Assembly: GCA_019155185.1 (NCBI GenBank)
Contig: CM032801.1
Coordinates: 17,670,851 to 17,734,850, forward strand
From: Beaufortia kweichowensis
Lineage: Eukaryota > Chordata > Actinopteri > Cypriniformes > Gastromyzontidae
DNA length: 64,000 nt
Direction: 5' to 3'
Shown: piece by piece, positions 12,501 to 27,052 of the stretch
Layout: every line of letters starts with the position of its first letter
Numbering within the stretch: position 1 is the first letter of the stretch
The notes under the pieces: generated by a model
The model's database searches: none
What the model saw: only the letters and a program-made list of their open reading frames with translations
What the model was told of the DNA's origin: nothing
Program-made: the position numbers and the translations under genes

Positions 12501-13692
12501 ACACCAGCAAGAAATAACAACACAAATGATGATGTGTGTTATCACACAACCACAGACTCGCTGTGTTTCCTGCAGCTCATATGAGAAGAATATAGTGCTT
12601 ATAGAAACACAAAGTACAACAAGTGTTCAGTTTAGAAACCTATTAACAATCCATCAATAATCTTTGTAATTCTGTTTGGTGATGGAACAGAAATGACACA
12701 CTTTAACATCTGATGTCAATTTGTCGAGCACACCATCACACAACCAGATTAGATTTATACAACAAAGCTAAACTTAATAAATGTTGTACAGATGGTATGG
12801 TTTGGTTACGATCTTCAGTGCATTTAAAATTCAATCTCACAGTGCTCTTCTCCTGGTTAAACCTGACGGAGCCGAACCGGATCAATACGGCTCGGCGAGT
12901 CCTGATTGCTCTGTATACTCTCAATGATCCGACTGAGACGCGTTTAAGACATCAAACAGCTTTCTAATCATCATGAAACAGAGACGGAGAGTGTCGGACC
13001 GGCAGCCGTTTGGTCGTAATACTCCTGAAATAAATGATTAACCTGCAGCACGTGGACGACCATCTCACTGTCACAAATACACTGCGTTATCATCATCAGG
13101 AAAACAAGACGGTGATATCTGCTCTCCAGAATAATAATGAAGTCTTTTAATAATGAATCAGACATCAGGACTGTTTTACTGTACTGAACACACACACACA
13201 CACGCTGGCGTTTATCTCTCATGACTGAAGCTGTTATCTCAGGAACTTCCAGAGAATCACTTCACTGTTGTTTATGACACAATTATTTGGTAATCAGACA
13301 TTAAATGAGTCATTTCACTCAAATTAAACTCAAATTGAGCTGGAGAGCTCGTGGATTCATCCTAGAATAATGATTTACCAGCGTGATGCTTCTCTAATCT
13401 TCTGAATCAACATCTAATGTTCTGCAACAGGACAAGAAATATTTTCTACCACTGATTGGACATAAAACACACTATCATCACTTTCATATCTGTGTCTCTT
13501 CACACGCCGTTTGTCCTTTACATCTCACACATTATATCATTATGTGTGTGTGTGTCTGTGTTCAAATTTTTTTATATATTCCTCTTTCAGAGGACAGAGG
13601 CAGAACAAGGACAAACTTCACAAACATGACAAACACAATCACTCATCTGTAATGACAAAGAAAAGTCTGGAAACTTTCATTTGGTGAGGAGT

Positions 13693-14456
13693 AACACACA
13701 CACACACACACACACGCACGCGCACACACACGCACACACACGCACGCACACACACACGCGCACACACGCACATGCACGCACACACACACACATGCACACA
13801 CACACACATGCACGCGGCGCTTTTACACACGCGCACACACACTGCGCGCACACACGCACACACACACACACACACGCGCACACACACACACGCATTAATT
13901 ACACACACATGCGCTCCGCAACACACATGCGCGTTTACACACGCTCGCACACACACACGCACACACACACGCACGCGCGCACACACACGCACAATTTTGC
14001 GCTGCACACCGCCGCACAGCACGCACACACTACACACTACGCCTTTTACGCCACACACGCACACATACGCGCACGCACACACACACTTTACACGCACGCG
14101 CACTTTTTACGCCGCACGCGTACACCGCACGCCGCATCGCACACACCGCACACACGCACGCACCGCGCACACACACCTGCGCCACACACACACGCACTTA
14201 CACCTGCTTTTACACACACGCGCCACACACACTACGCGCACACACACACGCGCGCCGCACACACACGCGGCGCACACACACACACGCCGCGGCACACACA
14301 CGCTCCGCACACACGCACACACTCGCACACACACACACACGCACGCTCACACACACACACACGCTCACGCACACACACACTCGCCACACACACACACACG
14401 TACAAACACACACACACTTGACACACACACACACTTGACACACACACACGCACACT
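13693..14456. repeat. CpG-rich CA/CG mixed array (~760 bp)
   Basis: Alternating purine-pyrimidine tract in which CACACA is mixed with CACGCG, GCGCAC and CGCCGC, interrupted by TTTTACAC- and GCGCTTTTA-type phrases. Unlike every other CA array here it is full of CpG. Two plus-strand frames stay open for over 220 codons because TA-containing stops are rare; they encode only Thr-His-Ala-Arg runs and are not genes. Confidence 0.95.
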
Positions 14457-15398
14457 GATTTTCTCTGGAGATAAAGTGTGTAAATGAATTCAGCACTGTC
14501 AAACAGATGATGGAGTTTGTGCAGAATAATAAACTCTGAGATGCCTTTAATCTGAAGGTAATTTCATCGTATTCTTCACAACACTAAACACTGACACGCT
14601 ACCAGAAGATTTCAGCTCCCGCTTTCACAGGTATTTGAGAGACAGAGTCATTAAACACACATTTATTGTGTAATAGTGTAGCTACAAACACAGTTGTGTA
14701 ACTGCTGAAGCACAACAGGCTTCTCTGATGTGAATCTGTACATAAATGTCTGATCTCTCATCAAGAGGAATGAGAAATCTATCCCATAATGCATCTGCTT
14801 CAGAAAAATATTTTAAATGAGGTGTCAAAAGCTTGACAGTCAAGCTCTGGCGTTCAGCACAGCACTCCAAACGCACACCGCCGTCCAATTACTCGCAAAT
14901 GACAGAGAACTGAAGAGATACTGCACATACTGTATCTCATACATTAATGAGCCGGATCAACACCATCAACACACGACTCTAAGAGCACGAATGGCAGTTT
15001 TGTGATCTTAGATGAGCACCAGACACAGTCTAGTATGATACTCTATTAAAATACTCTATGAAAAATTAACACCAATAAATGTCATTAAAAAAATATATGG
15101 AACTTGTTCTGAACAAGAATATGTTTTTGATCACACGGTGAAGATAAAGACACACCGGAGCACAGGAGACGTACAGAATCAGCTAGCGGAGCTCAGTTAT
15201 GTCTCGCAGCTATTAAAACAATGATGTGAAGGGGCTTGTGAGACAGACCGAGATGAAGCGGAACGCTGGAGCTAATCCTTCCATTTCCTATAAAGGTCTA
15301 ATGAGAAATCTGCTCCATCTGATCTCATCAATCTACATCTGAGGCGCTTTCACAGAAAGTGTCTCCACAGACACTAAATCTAGGTCAAACCTTTCAGG

Positions 15399-15434
<36 letters not shown>

Positions 15435-18400
15435 GAGAGGGAAAACATGCAAAAACATGCAAACAAACACAACAAGTCTAATATCACTGTACTTATAATC
15501 TGATCTATGAGAGTCACAAACAGCAAGAAAAAATGTCAATATTAAATGCAAATCCTAAAGATTAATTCAATATAATTGTGCACAGTTTATTTAATTTTAC
15601 TGTATTTTATCAGTTGACAAAAAATAGACAAAATGTTCAGACGCCACGTGGACAGTTCATGTAATAGACTCTCATCCTAAACATCCAGAAACAAAACTAC
15701 ACAAAACATATATATGTATATTTATCAACTAACATGTATTCATATAAATCTAATGCAATGTTTGTCACTTGTAATACTGTATTCCAGTAGAGAAATGATG
15801 GTGTAAGTTAAAGGCTATATTTACCATGATTTCCTGCTCCTGACAGCTGCTGTTGCAGTAAATGTTGAAAAAGAACTGAAGGTGAAAAAAACACATTTCC
15901 ATCTGTGACCAAAACTAAGATGCTGCAAAAGCATCTGTACGTCTGAGACTCAAACGCAGACAAAAGCGCTGTTAGATCAGCGAGGAAAGCAGACGGCACA
16001 CCTCACGGGCGAATCTGTGTCTGCTCACTTCAGCGTTTACTGTAGAAAAAAGACTTTTATATAAAGTGGAAATCTCGTCTGAGAGCATTGACGTGTCTGG
16101 CCTGCGGGTGCCTGCGCATGACTTACACATCGCCTGCAGCAAACCTGTGACAAATAACTCCTCTAGTCATGACATCCCAACGCTCATCCAACCCTTCCAG
16201 AAACATTCTTCTACTAATACTCCACAACATTATCAAGTTATTATATTTCACAGCAAATCAAAAGTAGTAGGAATTCGATCTTGCATGAGATTATTTCTCT
16301 ATAAATGTAAGTATAATGCAGATACAGTAATGTCTGGTGATGTTTGTGCGTGTGATCGGGTGAAAGATTTACACTGACCCTTAACTGCAGATATTAAACG
16401 TCCCACACACAGAGTCATTTGTTTGCGTCTCGTTGAGGAGAGAAGCTTTTACTTTAACTGATTACATTAACAAAGATAAAACATCCCACAGGTTTAACTG
16501 AAGGAGAAGAGCATCACAGAGATTTCATATCATAATCTGATTAACAATAAAACTCACACTTTTATATGGTATTAGGATATCTGGAGGCATTTTCTTTTGA
16601 TTAAAAATAAACCAAACATTGTTATTGAGTACATACATAAAAATAAGTGTTTAAAACAGTCTTCTTTATATTGATTTATTTTTGACTTCATATCATCACT
16701 ATTTTAATGGCATAAAAAATTGACCAAATGTAATGCAATTTAATGTTTCAATCAGATGAACGTTAGAGAAAAAACATACAGACTGCAGCTTTAAAAAATA
16801 ACTTGTGATTCTGTGATGAAATAATAAAATAGACATTTTTTGTAAGATTATGAAAGTGAACACAGATCTTTAGACGGCAGAAACTGGAGCTGTTTGGCAT
16901 GATTCCTGTCATGGCTGTAAACATCTGGACTCAAACTGACCATTACGAATTACAAAAATATATTATGAATATTCATCATCATCATCATCAGCAGCAGCAC
17001 ACATTAGAGTCACGCGTGTCCCTGATGATATCACTGTGACTTTAGGAGCTTCTGAGGGAAGAGACGGCCAAAAAAACTAAAGAGCCGAATACATTTACAT
17101 GCTTTAAACTGTGCCCTCCTTTAATACATCTAATACAATCTCCTCAAACATTAACACGGCTCTTGAGTTGTGTCTTAACAAAGGAAAGAGGAAATGAGGC
17201 TCGATTATGATGAAATAAAACAAATAACTAAACCTGCCTTCACTTGAGCATCTTATTCATCATTCAGTCTGATACTATTATAATTATAGAAAAACACGTT
17301 TGTTGCCGTTTTTAATTCCCGGTTGCTTGTTCTTTTAAACGCTATAAATGTAATTCTGTTATTAGGCAATTATGAGTTATAATCTCAACACTTTCAATCT
17401 ATTTAATGAACGGCTTGTTTTTCAACGCTGTCTGATTCTTTTTCCTCTCTCATCAGTCTCTTTCATCAGTCTCTCTCTCTCTCTCTGTCTCTCTCTCTCT
17501 CTCTAGTGTGTAAACAAACAGAAGAAATGCCATTTGGTTGACTAGAAAACTGTGAAGCATTCTGCAGCGCTCGCTGAAGTATAAAAATAATTGAGAAGTT
17601 CACTCCATACATATTTCTCCTCTTTTCTCCCGTCGATATGCTTGAACGATCTGAAGTTTTGGCCTGTAGACAACAGACTCTGCCAATACTGATAGTTTGA
17701 TATAGCGAACACAGTAAAGCATAACCCAAAGCAAAACAAATGGTTTATTACATCTTTAACTAAAGAACAATCTTTATCTTTTCAACGGTCTCGTTTAGTC
17801 ACAACCAGCGGCTGTCTGTGAGACCCGACTCTGTGTTTCATTTGATTTTGCCAAACTATTCCCACAGCAAGCCACACGACAGCTGCGTACATTATGCATT
17901 TAGTCTCGGCGCTCATTTGTTCGATGAGACAAACGTATTACTTTTAATGGCAACCCCAGAGAGATAGATTCACACCAAAACCTTTATCAATGAGGAACGC
18001 TCCCATGTATTTTCCCATGGATTTAGACCGAATCAGCCGTATGATTACAGTAACGTTACTGATGTAAATCTCTGGAGTCCAGATGAAGCTCAACTCAGGC
18101 ATTTGCACTTAATTGAAAAGCCGCTTCAGTAAAATTGTGGGAGCCGCCGTGTTCCCGAATGGAGCCGGAGGGATTCCAGAAATAAACATCCACTCAAGCT
18201 TTTAATTAAAGGTGATTCGGGGTGGCCCGCGGCAAACCGCTCCAAACAAACTCCAAACAAATCAGCCGTTCTTAAACAAACACAGCAGGTCTCAGATCAG
18301 TTTAGGCCTGAGGAACCTGCAAAAGATTATTGAGCGACAGCCGCCGTTTCCTCGATATGGTTCAACTTCACGTCTTAGCTGATCTAATCTAGTTGGACTT

Positions 18401-18926
18401 GAACAATGAATCAGGTCTAAAGTGAATGCAGCTGTAAATGAGAATTGATGTCGTGTCTTTTGCCTCCACCTGTGTGATAAACGACTCTCGGATGAGTTCA
18501 GAAGCATTGATGCTCACTGAGGAACACCGTCCGCTCCTTCCTGTTTCCTCTTAAACAGCAGCGCTAGACAAAGAGCCACAACAATCTAGGTTTCAATTAC
18601 ACACCAAAACCTTCTAAAAATAATGTGAAAGTGCAGGACTGAATGTGCGATTAAACGCTATCATTTCTCTTGAAGACATCCGATCATTTGTGAAGCATAT
18701 AAAAGCTGAATTCATGTTGTTTTTACTGCAGGAAAATGTGTTTCCTACACGAGACATCTCATCACATCAGTAAACTAAAAACAAAAGCATAAACGTGCGT
18801 TTCAAACTGCAGTTGGGTTTATATTAAAATATCTGACAGGAAATGATTTAATCCACTCATAAACAATTAAGTCACATTATTATTAACCTTCAGCTGTAGA
18901 TACATGAACTCATTATTATCATCAAA

Positions 18927-18927
<1 letters not shown>
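14457..18927. other. Non-coding stretch, no gene seen
   Basis: Mixed AT-rich and complex sequence with a TG run at 15401-15430, a CT tract at 17470-17505 and a short CAT run at 16975-16990. 17860-18300 is non-repetitive and richer in GC than its surroundings, and looks like constrained non-coding sequence. No exon recognised. Confidence 0.55.
17470..17505. repeat. (CT)n microsatellite
   Basis: Short CT tract with one GT interruption. Similar short CT tracts are at 22397-22415, 24027-24052, 30581-30600, 40112-40132 and 61263-61284. Confidence 0.9.

Positions 18928-18967
<40 letters not shown>
18928..18967. repeat. (CA)n microsatellite inside a duplicated unit
   Basis: CA run followed by CATCAGATTATCATGAATTA TTCTGACAG, the same flank as the larger array at 20616-20960. 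Confidence 0.9.
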
Positions 18968-18968
<1 letters not shown>

Positions 18969-19032
18969 CAGATTATCATGAATTATTCTGACAGTTTTGC
19001 CAACAAATTGAATCTGTAAATAGTTTTCATGG
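18967..19032. repeat. Duplicated flank, copy 1
   Basis: About 65 bases from CATCAGATTATCATG to AATCTGTAAAT match 20957-21017 with about one mismatch, in the same orientation and directly after a CA array in both cases. Confidence 0.85.
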
Positions 19033-19310
19033 ATTATTATTAACCTTATCTTTAAAAACATGCTGGTTTCACAACACTAGCACACTTCTTCAGCTCGATA
19101 TATTACAGTATTCTTTAAAGTAAATACAACATGTTTCACTGATATATAAACCATCACAGCATGACACGCATCACTGTGTACTTTACCAGCCCTTAGGAAA
19201 ACTAACCCATGGGTTTACTGTAGTGAAAGTGGACTAACTGTGGGGTTTACAACAGTAATCAGTGTTTTTCACTCAAAGGTTAATGTTCGTGAGGGAGAAC
19301 TGAACGCTGA

Positions 19311-19322
19311 TCCTCCCGCGCG

Positions 19323-19354
<32 letters not shown>

Positions 19355-19740
19355 ACTGAACACGACACGAGATGTTTCATGTCTTCAATAAATGTGTCAT
19401 GAGAAGCGCGTGCGCGGGTGCGCGTGTGATGGACGCACCTGTGTTTCCTCGCGAGCGCTCCATCACGCCGCGTCTCCTCTCGAACCGCGTCGCGTCGCGT
19501 CGCGTCGATCATTCACAGGCGAGGAAACCGATGTTGCCGCTCCGTCTCCACACGCGCCGAGCGCAACACTGACCACAGACAGACTGTGAGCGAGCGAGCG
19601 AGAGGGAGTGCGTGCGTGCGTGCGCGCGCCCGAGTGCGTGTCTGTGTGCGAGCCCGCGTGGGCGTGCGTTCGCAGGTGCGCGTGCGTGTGTATGTGAAGG
19701 AACGTCTGTGATTTGTGGGGACCAAATGCGCGCACACAGA
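19311..19740. promoter_or_regulatory. CpG-rich block, candidate promoter or 5' non-coding exon
   Basis: The densest CpG sequence outside the 13.7-kb array: GCGCGTGCGCGGGTGCGCGT, four CGTCG units near 19489, GCGAGCGAGCGAG near 19590 and further CGTGCG runs. Fish DNA is normally CpG-depleted, so an unmethylated promoter island is possible. On the minus strand AACACAG followed by GTGCGT (exon edge 19439) is an acceptable donor that could be spliced to the hs3st1-like acceptor at 3752. Part of the CpG comes from simple repeats, which weakens the case. Confidence 0.35.
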
Positions 19741-20249
19741 GTAAAATCTGAAGTCCGTCATCAGTGTCAGCGGTCAAGAGCACGAAACTTGATTATTAAT
19801 CACATTAAATGATGTATAAATGCAGAAGGGTTTGGGTGAGGATTACATCATACAATATACAGTTTATACAGTATAAAATAACCCATAAAACATGCTGAAC
19901 AATCTGAACACATCAGAAACTATTGATGAACTGTTAATGTTGATACACAGAAATAAATGACAATATGTCTGTTATTGTTAGTATCGTACATAAAATCTGA
20001 CTTCTTATGTCTTAATAAAACTGCCATTAAAAACAAAGTGTACAGTTAGAAAGTGTATTTACAAAGAACTATTTTTACAGTCTTTCATTAGAAAACCATC
20101 TAATGATGTTTGTGTGAAAGAAGTTAAAATTATATTTCAGGATTGAAGATTCAGTGAAAAAGCTTTAAAGCTGCTGCTGCACAGAGAATCTCAATCATTT
20201 GTCGTCCTGTTCAATCTTAAAGAAATCCATGATGCTCCATGAGGCCAGA

Positions 20250-20430
20250 GAAAAAACAGTTTATAGAACCTGTAATAGAACCTTTATCTTTCACAAAACG
20301 TTCTTTGTAGAGGAATCGTTTTAGATTCTAGAAAGGTAAAAAAGGTTATTGTGCTTTTGAAGAATTTTTGGAGAACCAAACATGTTCTTCTTTGGCATCA
20401 CTGTGAAAAGCACCTTTATATTTGAGGGTT
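20250..20430. repeat. Dispersed 'AAGAACC / GGTTCTT' repeat, copy 1
   Basis: Contains TTATAGAACCTGTAATAGAA, AAAACGTTCTTTG, GTTCTTCTTTGGCATCACTG and GAAAAGCACCTTTATATTTG. This is the familiar order of a short non-autonomous element abundant in cyprinids. Confidence 0.65.
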
Positions 20431-20615
20431 TAGTGTAGTAGATCTTTACAGAAGCACTGATTTAAATGTGATGTAGTTTTAAAACGTTCTTGTAGAATGT
20501 GTGAGAGTAAATGAAGTGACAGAGATAATAAAGCAGCGGCTGATACATGAACTCATCTGTGTTACTGTCAACTTTCAGCTGGATTTGACACTATTGATTT
20601 AAGAAATGACACAAA

Positions 20616-20960
<345 letters not shown>

Positions 20961-21654
20961 CAGATTATCATGAATTATTCTGACAGCTTTGCCAACAAAT
21001 TGAATCTGTAAATTGATTTCATGGATGGATTGTAATTTGTAAAGCTGTTGTGAGATACACAGGTCTTCTTAACTGTACAAATACAACACAATTTAGTCTT
21101 TCAAACATCTAAAGAATATCAAATCAACGTGTCACACTATCTGTATTTCACAATAAATCAATATGAATGACCGACATAAACTTCTGTTATGTGACTCTTT
21201 GTTTATTTCTTCATGTATTTAAACACTCTTCGATATAAATGCTTTAATCTAAAAGCATGAATAAATGGGGTCAAACGCACCCCACTTATGACATTTATGA
21301 GCGTCCACATGCAGCGTTCACCGCGTGTAAGCAGGAATACATGTCTGTGTTGAAGTCAAGCTGAGGTCACATTCATTTTTCAACACGCGGACGGCACGAA
21401 CATCACAGCGACTTTGATTCGTTCAGATTGTGTGTGGTTTGTAAAGCTGAGGATAGTTGGTGCGGCAGACCAAAGTGCATCCGCTGAACGTTTAAGTGCC
21501 AGTTCAGATGTGTGAAACGTGCTGAAATACAAATTACATCAAGAGTAAAAGAAATACAAGAATGAATTATTGAAAAATCTTTTTGAAAATCACTGTTTCA
21601 CAAAGAAGCAAAAATAAATTCATACACAATCCCTTAAGAGACACTTTCATATAA

Positions 21655-21712
21655 ACATTTACATTTGTGAATTTGGCAGACGCTTTTATCCAAAGTGATT
21701 TACAGTGCATTC
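21655..21712 (+). repeat. Dispersed SINE/LINE 3' tail
   Basis: Reads ATTTGGCAGACGCTTTTATC then CAAAGTGATTTACAGTGCATTC. One of six copies of the same tail in this window. Confidence 0.75.
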
Positions 21713-23319
21713 ACGAGTTCACCTTTGCAGATAATAAAGCGAGAGGAATGGTGTGTGTATTTGGCTGTCTGGGGAGAGAGAGCTCCAAACTCAGCAGTTC
21801 TGTCTGAACCCGTCTGTACTGTTGCATTAACTTTACTGTATTCTCATTTACAGCTTCACAAAAGAAAGGCATTTGGAACAATAAATAATGACTTAATGTT
21901 TGGATGTTTATTTATTTATTTTTTGTTAATATTTTAGTATTTATTAATAACCTGAAGGTTTTGTTATTTAAAAGAAGACACAGATGTGGGTGATCTTTCT
22001 CTCTGCTGAATAATGACTCCATCATTTATGTTAGAAACAGATGTAAACAGGGCTGGAGAGGTCTGTCTGAAGCTCATGCACTTAATGAATGAATGAATAT
22101 ATTCTAATCTATCACTCATCTTGTGTTTCTACATGTGAGAAGACAAGGAATCTCTTTCTTTTCATGTAACAGCTGTTTATGGCGTGTGTTCCTTCAGTTT
22201 TCCTCATTTGTTTTGGAGCAATAAAACTGAACTGAAGTACGAGTCCAATTAAAATCCAATTAAAAATGGATGGTGTTTGTGGCCGCGGTGAACTTTAATC
22301 TCTGAGCTGTTCACAGATAATGTCCCACACTAAATGTTATTTAATGCTTTATATTTGCACATGAAATGCCCACAGAGAGAACAAAGAACGTTTTATCTCT
22401 CTCTCTCTCTCTCTCGTTTTAGAAGTAGAAGTAGACGACTATCAGCTTTAAACACTTCATATTTGCCCCAAAATATAATGTTTATCACAATGAGACATCA
22501 TGTTGCCAAAGAGCTTTTAAGTGCCGTTTTATCTGCGTAAACAGATTTATTTCTGCTTGTGTTTCTTCTGGACCTGCAGAGAAACACAACAGATCACGTT
22601 TGCTATTGATGTCTTTTTAATATGAATCAAGTGATGTTAAAGGTCTGTTGTGTCAAAGATTACGACAACGTCAGCTTTAGTCTTTAGATAACTGCTGATT
22701 TATGTGACTGGACCTAAAGCAAGAGTTCTTCTTTAACTTAAACCGCCGATGTTAAATGATCTTTGTGTGATTTATTCATGTCAAAGCCGAACGAGTACGA
22801 CTCCTGTGAAGACTTTTATAAAGTCAGACATCATGACGGTGAGCAAACAGAGACAGAAAGTGTTCTGACGCAGTATAACAGGATTTCTACACGTTTCCCA
22901 ATCATGATGTCATACCTTCAAAAACTCAATTACAGCGAGGAAACAGCTAGAGGAAATTTCAGTATCACACAGAGATGTCTGACAAAAACAGACTTTGTAT
23001 TAACAGAAAGATGAAAGGTAAACACAAAAGTTTCATGAGAGATCAAGGATTATAGTCTAGTTTCAGCAGATCACAGCGGTTTGTCTTACTGCAGATCTCA
23101 CACCGTGAAATAGATTTACCTTCTTAAACATAAAGGACATTTGATGAGAAAAGCTTTACCAATAAAATCATTTAATATAGGTTTGAATATGTCTTCATCT
23201 ATGAAATTAAAGGTGAGGACATTTGTGTAAAGAATCCAGCAGAGAAAGATTCAGAATGACTAAAAACGAGCTTTAAAAACAGAGATGTTTACATTAATTT
23301 GTGGTTTCATAAAGAGAAG

Positions 23320-23450
23320 CTCTCTGTAATTGATAAAGGTTCTTTAGACTATAAAAAAGTAAGAAAACGTTCTTTTTAGAACCTTTAAATGAATGTTCCT
23401 TTAGGGAACCAAAAATGGTTCTTCTATGACAATCTTTATTTTGTTGTTTT
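23320..23450. repeat. Dispersed 'AAGAACC / GGTTCTT' repeat, copy 2
   Basis: Contains AAAGGTTCTTTAGACTATAA, AACGTTCTTTTTAGAACCTT, GGGAACCAAAAATGGTTCTT and CTATGACAATCTTTATTTTG. More diverged than copy 1. Confidence 0.65.
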
Positions 23451-25211
23451 GAGTGAAGTATGTTTTAAACTGTTACGTTACACGCACGAGTCCAGTTATT
23501 AATATTAAACATGATTCAAACTTATTGTAAATCTCTTTTACATTTTTAACTTATTTAACTTAAAAATGTAAAATACATTTGAACTCATTAAACTTATTTT
23601 ACATTTTTAACCTATTTTGTGCAAAAAGGTCATAAAATATTGAGATTTTCCAGAAGTCTCAAAGATCCGGTTTAATTGGAAACATCATCTCGTCTGACGT
23701 GTCAATAATTCTGTTTTCATTTAGACATTTTGCTGTTGACAGTATTTCCATCTGCTGCATGAACTCATACAGTATGTGTCTTTAAATGAAAATCTCTCTC
23801 TTTCTCTCTTAACGAATGATTTTGACATATTGAGAAAAATACATCTGCAGTCCTTAATCTTACAACCCCACATTTGCTCGCTGAAGAACGTTCTAGTGTT
23901 CGGTGAAAGAATGAGATAAGTAAATAAAAGGCTGAAAATCTCATCTGGCGTGAATGATTGGAGTCTGTGAGCTGGTACAGCAGTCCTGTAGACTGAAATG
24001 AGGGTCATTCTGTCGGGTAATGGCGTCTCTCTCTCTCTCTCTCTCTCTCTCCAGAGACTCATTTAGTTTGGTGTGTAAAAACGTCCAGCCTCAGAGAATC
24101 TCACTGAGAACACAATCACACACTCCATTCTCTGTCTGTGTATTTATTTATTCCATTTTCACATATTTCTTGTCTCACTTTTCATTTCTTCCTCTATTTT
24201 TCAGATTAGTGGCCATTAGTTGCCAGCCTCTTTATTTGTTATAAAGCTAAACTACTCGACATCATTATTCATACAGTGCTCATCATTACAATGATTGACT
24301 TATAATGATTCTGTCCTGATGAGAAACCGTCTGTCATCATTCTTTCATTACCCCCAACACTTACTCTTCTTTAAGATGGAGAAACTTTATTTATTTAAGT
24401 CAAATCCAATTAAGTCGTAATTTTCTGTTTAATAGCTTTAACATAGAAAAACCGAAATCTTCCCCAGTTCTCCTGAGAATCTGTTTAAATACTCTCCTGC
24501 GTGAACTGAAACATTTCTCAATAAATTCTTCCTCACAGTTAATTAAAAAAAATATATATATATATACTGTATATATAAATATAAAACTGAAACATAACTG
24601 AGAACTCCATTAAAGAGAGCAACATCTGATAATAACATTTTCTTCTTGTTGAGTTCATTTCAGTAAATCAAAAGTAAATGAATCTGAACAAACTGCAGGA
24701 ATAATGTGATTTGATTAAGAATCTGATTATCAGAAGAACCAGAGAAATATTTCATCTTCACTCGAGACGGTCTGAGACTTTATAAAGTTATAAGCACTTC
24801 AGAATATGGGTCAGGAGGACAGAAACTTAATCTCCTTAGCATGTTTCCAAAGCAAGATCATATGTGAATAAGAAACACACAGCAGAAATGTGTCTGATGT
24901 TCAATATGTAAATATATGAATGTATTTTTCATCTTTGTCTTTTATCTGCTGTAAATCCACAAAAACTGCTTCATTCAGACATCCCATCATACTGAATGAG
25001 TTTACTGCAGGAACATTTGCTGAACGTTTTCCATAAAAAGAAAAGATTAAAATTGGTTTCTGTGGTACTTTTTACAATTTTTGCATTGATGCAAAGCAGA
25101 AAACACATTTCAAAACAAACAGAACAGAGACAGAGGAAAACATATAGAAATACAATAATGGCAAGGTCATAAGTTTGATCTCCAGCAATTATAGATATTC
25201 ATAAAAATGTG

Positions 25212-25262
25212 TGTAGCATTAATGCACTGTAAGTCACTTTGGATAAAAGCATCTGCTAAATG
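25212..25262 (-). repeat. Dispersed SINE/LINE 3' tail
   Basis: Reverse copy: TAATGCACTGTAAGTCACTT then TGGATAAAAGCATCTGCTAA. Confidence 0.75.
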
Positions 25263-25367
25263 CACAAGTATAAAGAAACAAAAAAACTGTACGGCGTTTT
25301 TCTCATGTGGACCAAAAAATATGTCTCCACAAGGTCAAAAATGACTGGCATTACTATCTTTATGAGG

Positions 25368-25737
<370 letters not shown>

Positions 25738-25959
25738 TATTTAACACAATGTTTCATTGACTTCATGAAGTATTGATCAGAAAAACAAAGAGTGTTGTGT
25801 GTCTCTGCAGGGATGTGATGCTTTTACAGGCATATATAAATCTACCATTAGATTTGAATGTGCATCTATTTGCGTAACTCAATAGAGGAAGCACACACAT
25901 AAAGATGTGCTTTAACATCTACATTACACTGATTTAAAACATATTTCACACCTGATTCA

Positions 25960-26015
25960 TTATTATATTACATTGTACATTATGTGCTTTTATCCAAAGC
26001 GACTTACAAGTTAAT
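25960..26015 (+). repeat. Dispersed SINE/LINE 3' tail
   Basis: Contains GTGCTTTTATCCAAAGCGAC then TTACAAGTTAATG; shortened at its 5' side. Confidence 0.7.
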
Positions 26016-27052
26016 GTATGTATAATTCTCAGCATGTATACATGCAGCACGTATAATTCTCAAACGCTCCTTCTGAAAAATAAAAATAGAAAAAGAAGTG
26101 AGAGAATAATGTTATAAAATGAACATGGACAGCAGAGCTCATGTGGTCTTTGAGAAACTGATGTGATAGATCTGACGTCTTTACAGATTTCTCATTGCTG
26201 TCTTGGAGAGACGACTGAGATGTTAAAGAGATCTCAGCAATAATTTCCTCATTTAACACAGGTCATGTGTTAAAGGATCGTCACTTTATCTTTCTTGGTG
26301 CTTCAGGAGTGATTTTTCAGATTCCAGCGCTTTACCTGCAAACACACAAGAGAAATAATCATTTTCTGATGACCGTGATCCACACAGACTTCGATCATCT
26401 TCACACTTCAGCATCGCCACTAAAGTGAGATCTTTCTAAAGAAAATAAAAGCTGTAAAGCGTTATGTTTGTGTTCTGTGGAGGTTTTTCACGTTTTCTGT
26501 GGCCTCGGGAATCACAAACGTACTGAACATTAGAACTTTTCTTCACAGTTTCTCTTTTCTTCTCACTCTCAAACACAGAAACACGCTGAGACGAGGTGAG
26601 ACGATCACGTAACAGCTGCAGGGAGTCAAACTGCATGAAATGTGCCAGATGTCTGTCAGATCCACCAATAGACACTTCAAATGATGAAGTAAAAGCGGTG
26701 CTCTTTTAACAAAATACATTGAACAAAACACATCAACTGTGGTATTAACCTGGTACATCCAAAAAATATATCATGGCATTGCTGTAGTACAAAAACAAAA
26801 TAATCATTATACTGGAGACATTTGAACACAACAGCTAATTGTTAAGACTTTAGAAGCTCACATGAACACAACACACACAGATTCCCCCGTGTTAATAAAC
26901 ACAGTAATTCTGTCAACACAAACAAGATCTCACAAACCATAAATCACCTCAAATAAATGAATGTATTTTGGTAAATCATCTTTTCTCATTCTATCATTAA
27001 TTTATGAATCTCTGAACAAAATGATCTTTATGTATTTATAGAACAGTTAGAC

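Larger units (their letters stand above)
3754..13692. other. Ten-kb non-coding stretch upstream of the hs3st1-like coding exon
   Basis: No exon with a recognisable domain was found on either strand. It holds short repeats: a CCAGA pentamer at 4942-4966, CA at 5881-5904, a TG composite at 6765-6972, CA at 7264-7294, TTTC at 9343-9385, a retroposon-like insertion at 8044-8242 and a repeat fragment at 9455-9565. If the gene has a remote 5' exon this is intron. Confidence 0.6.
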
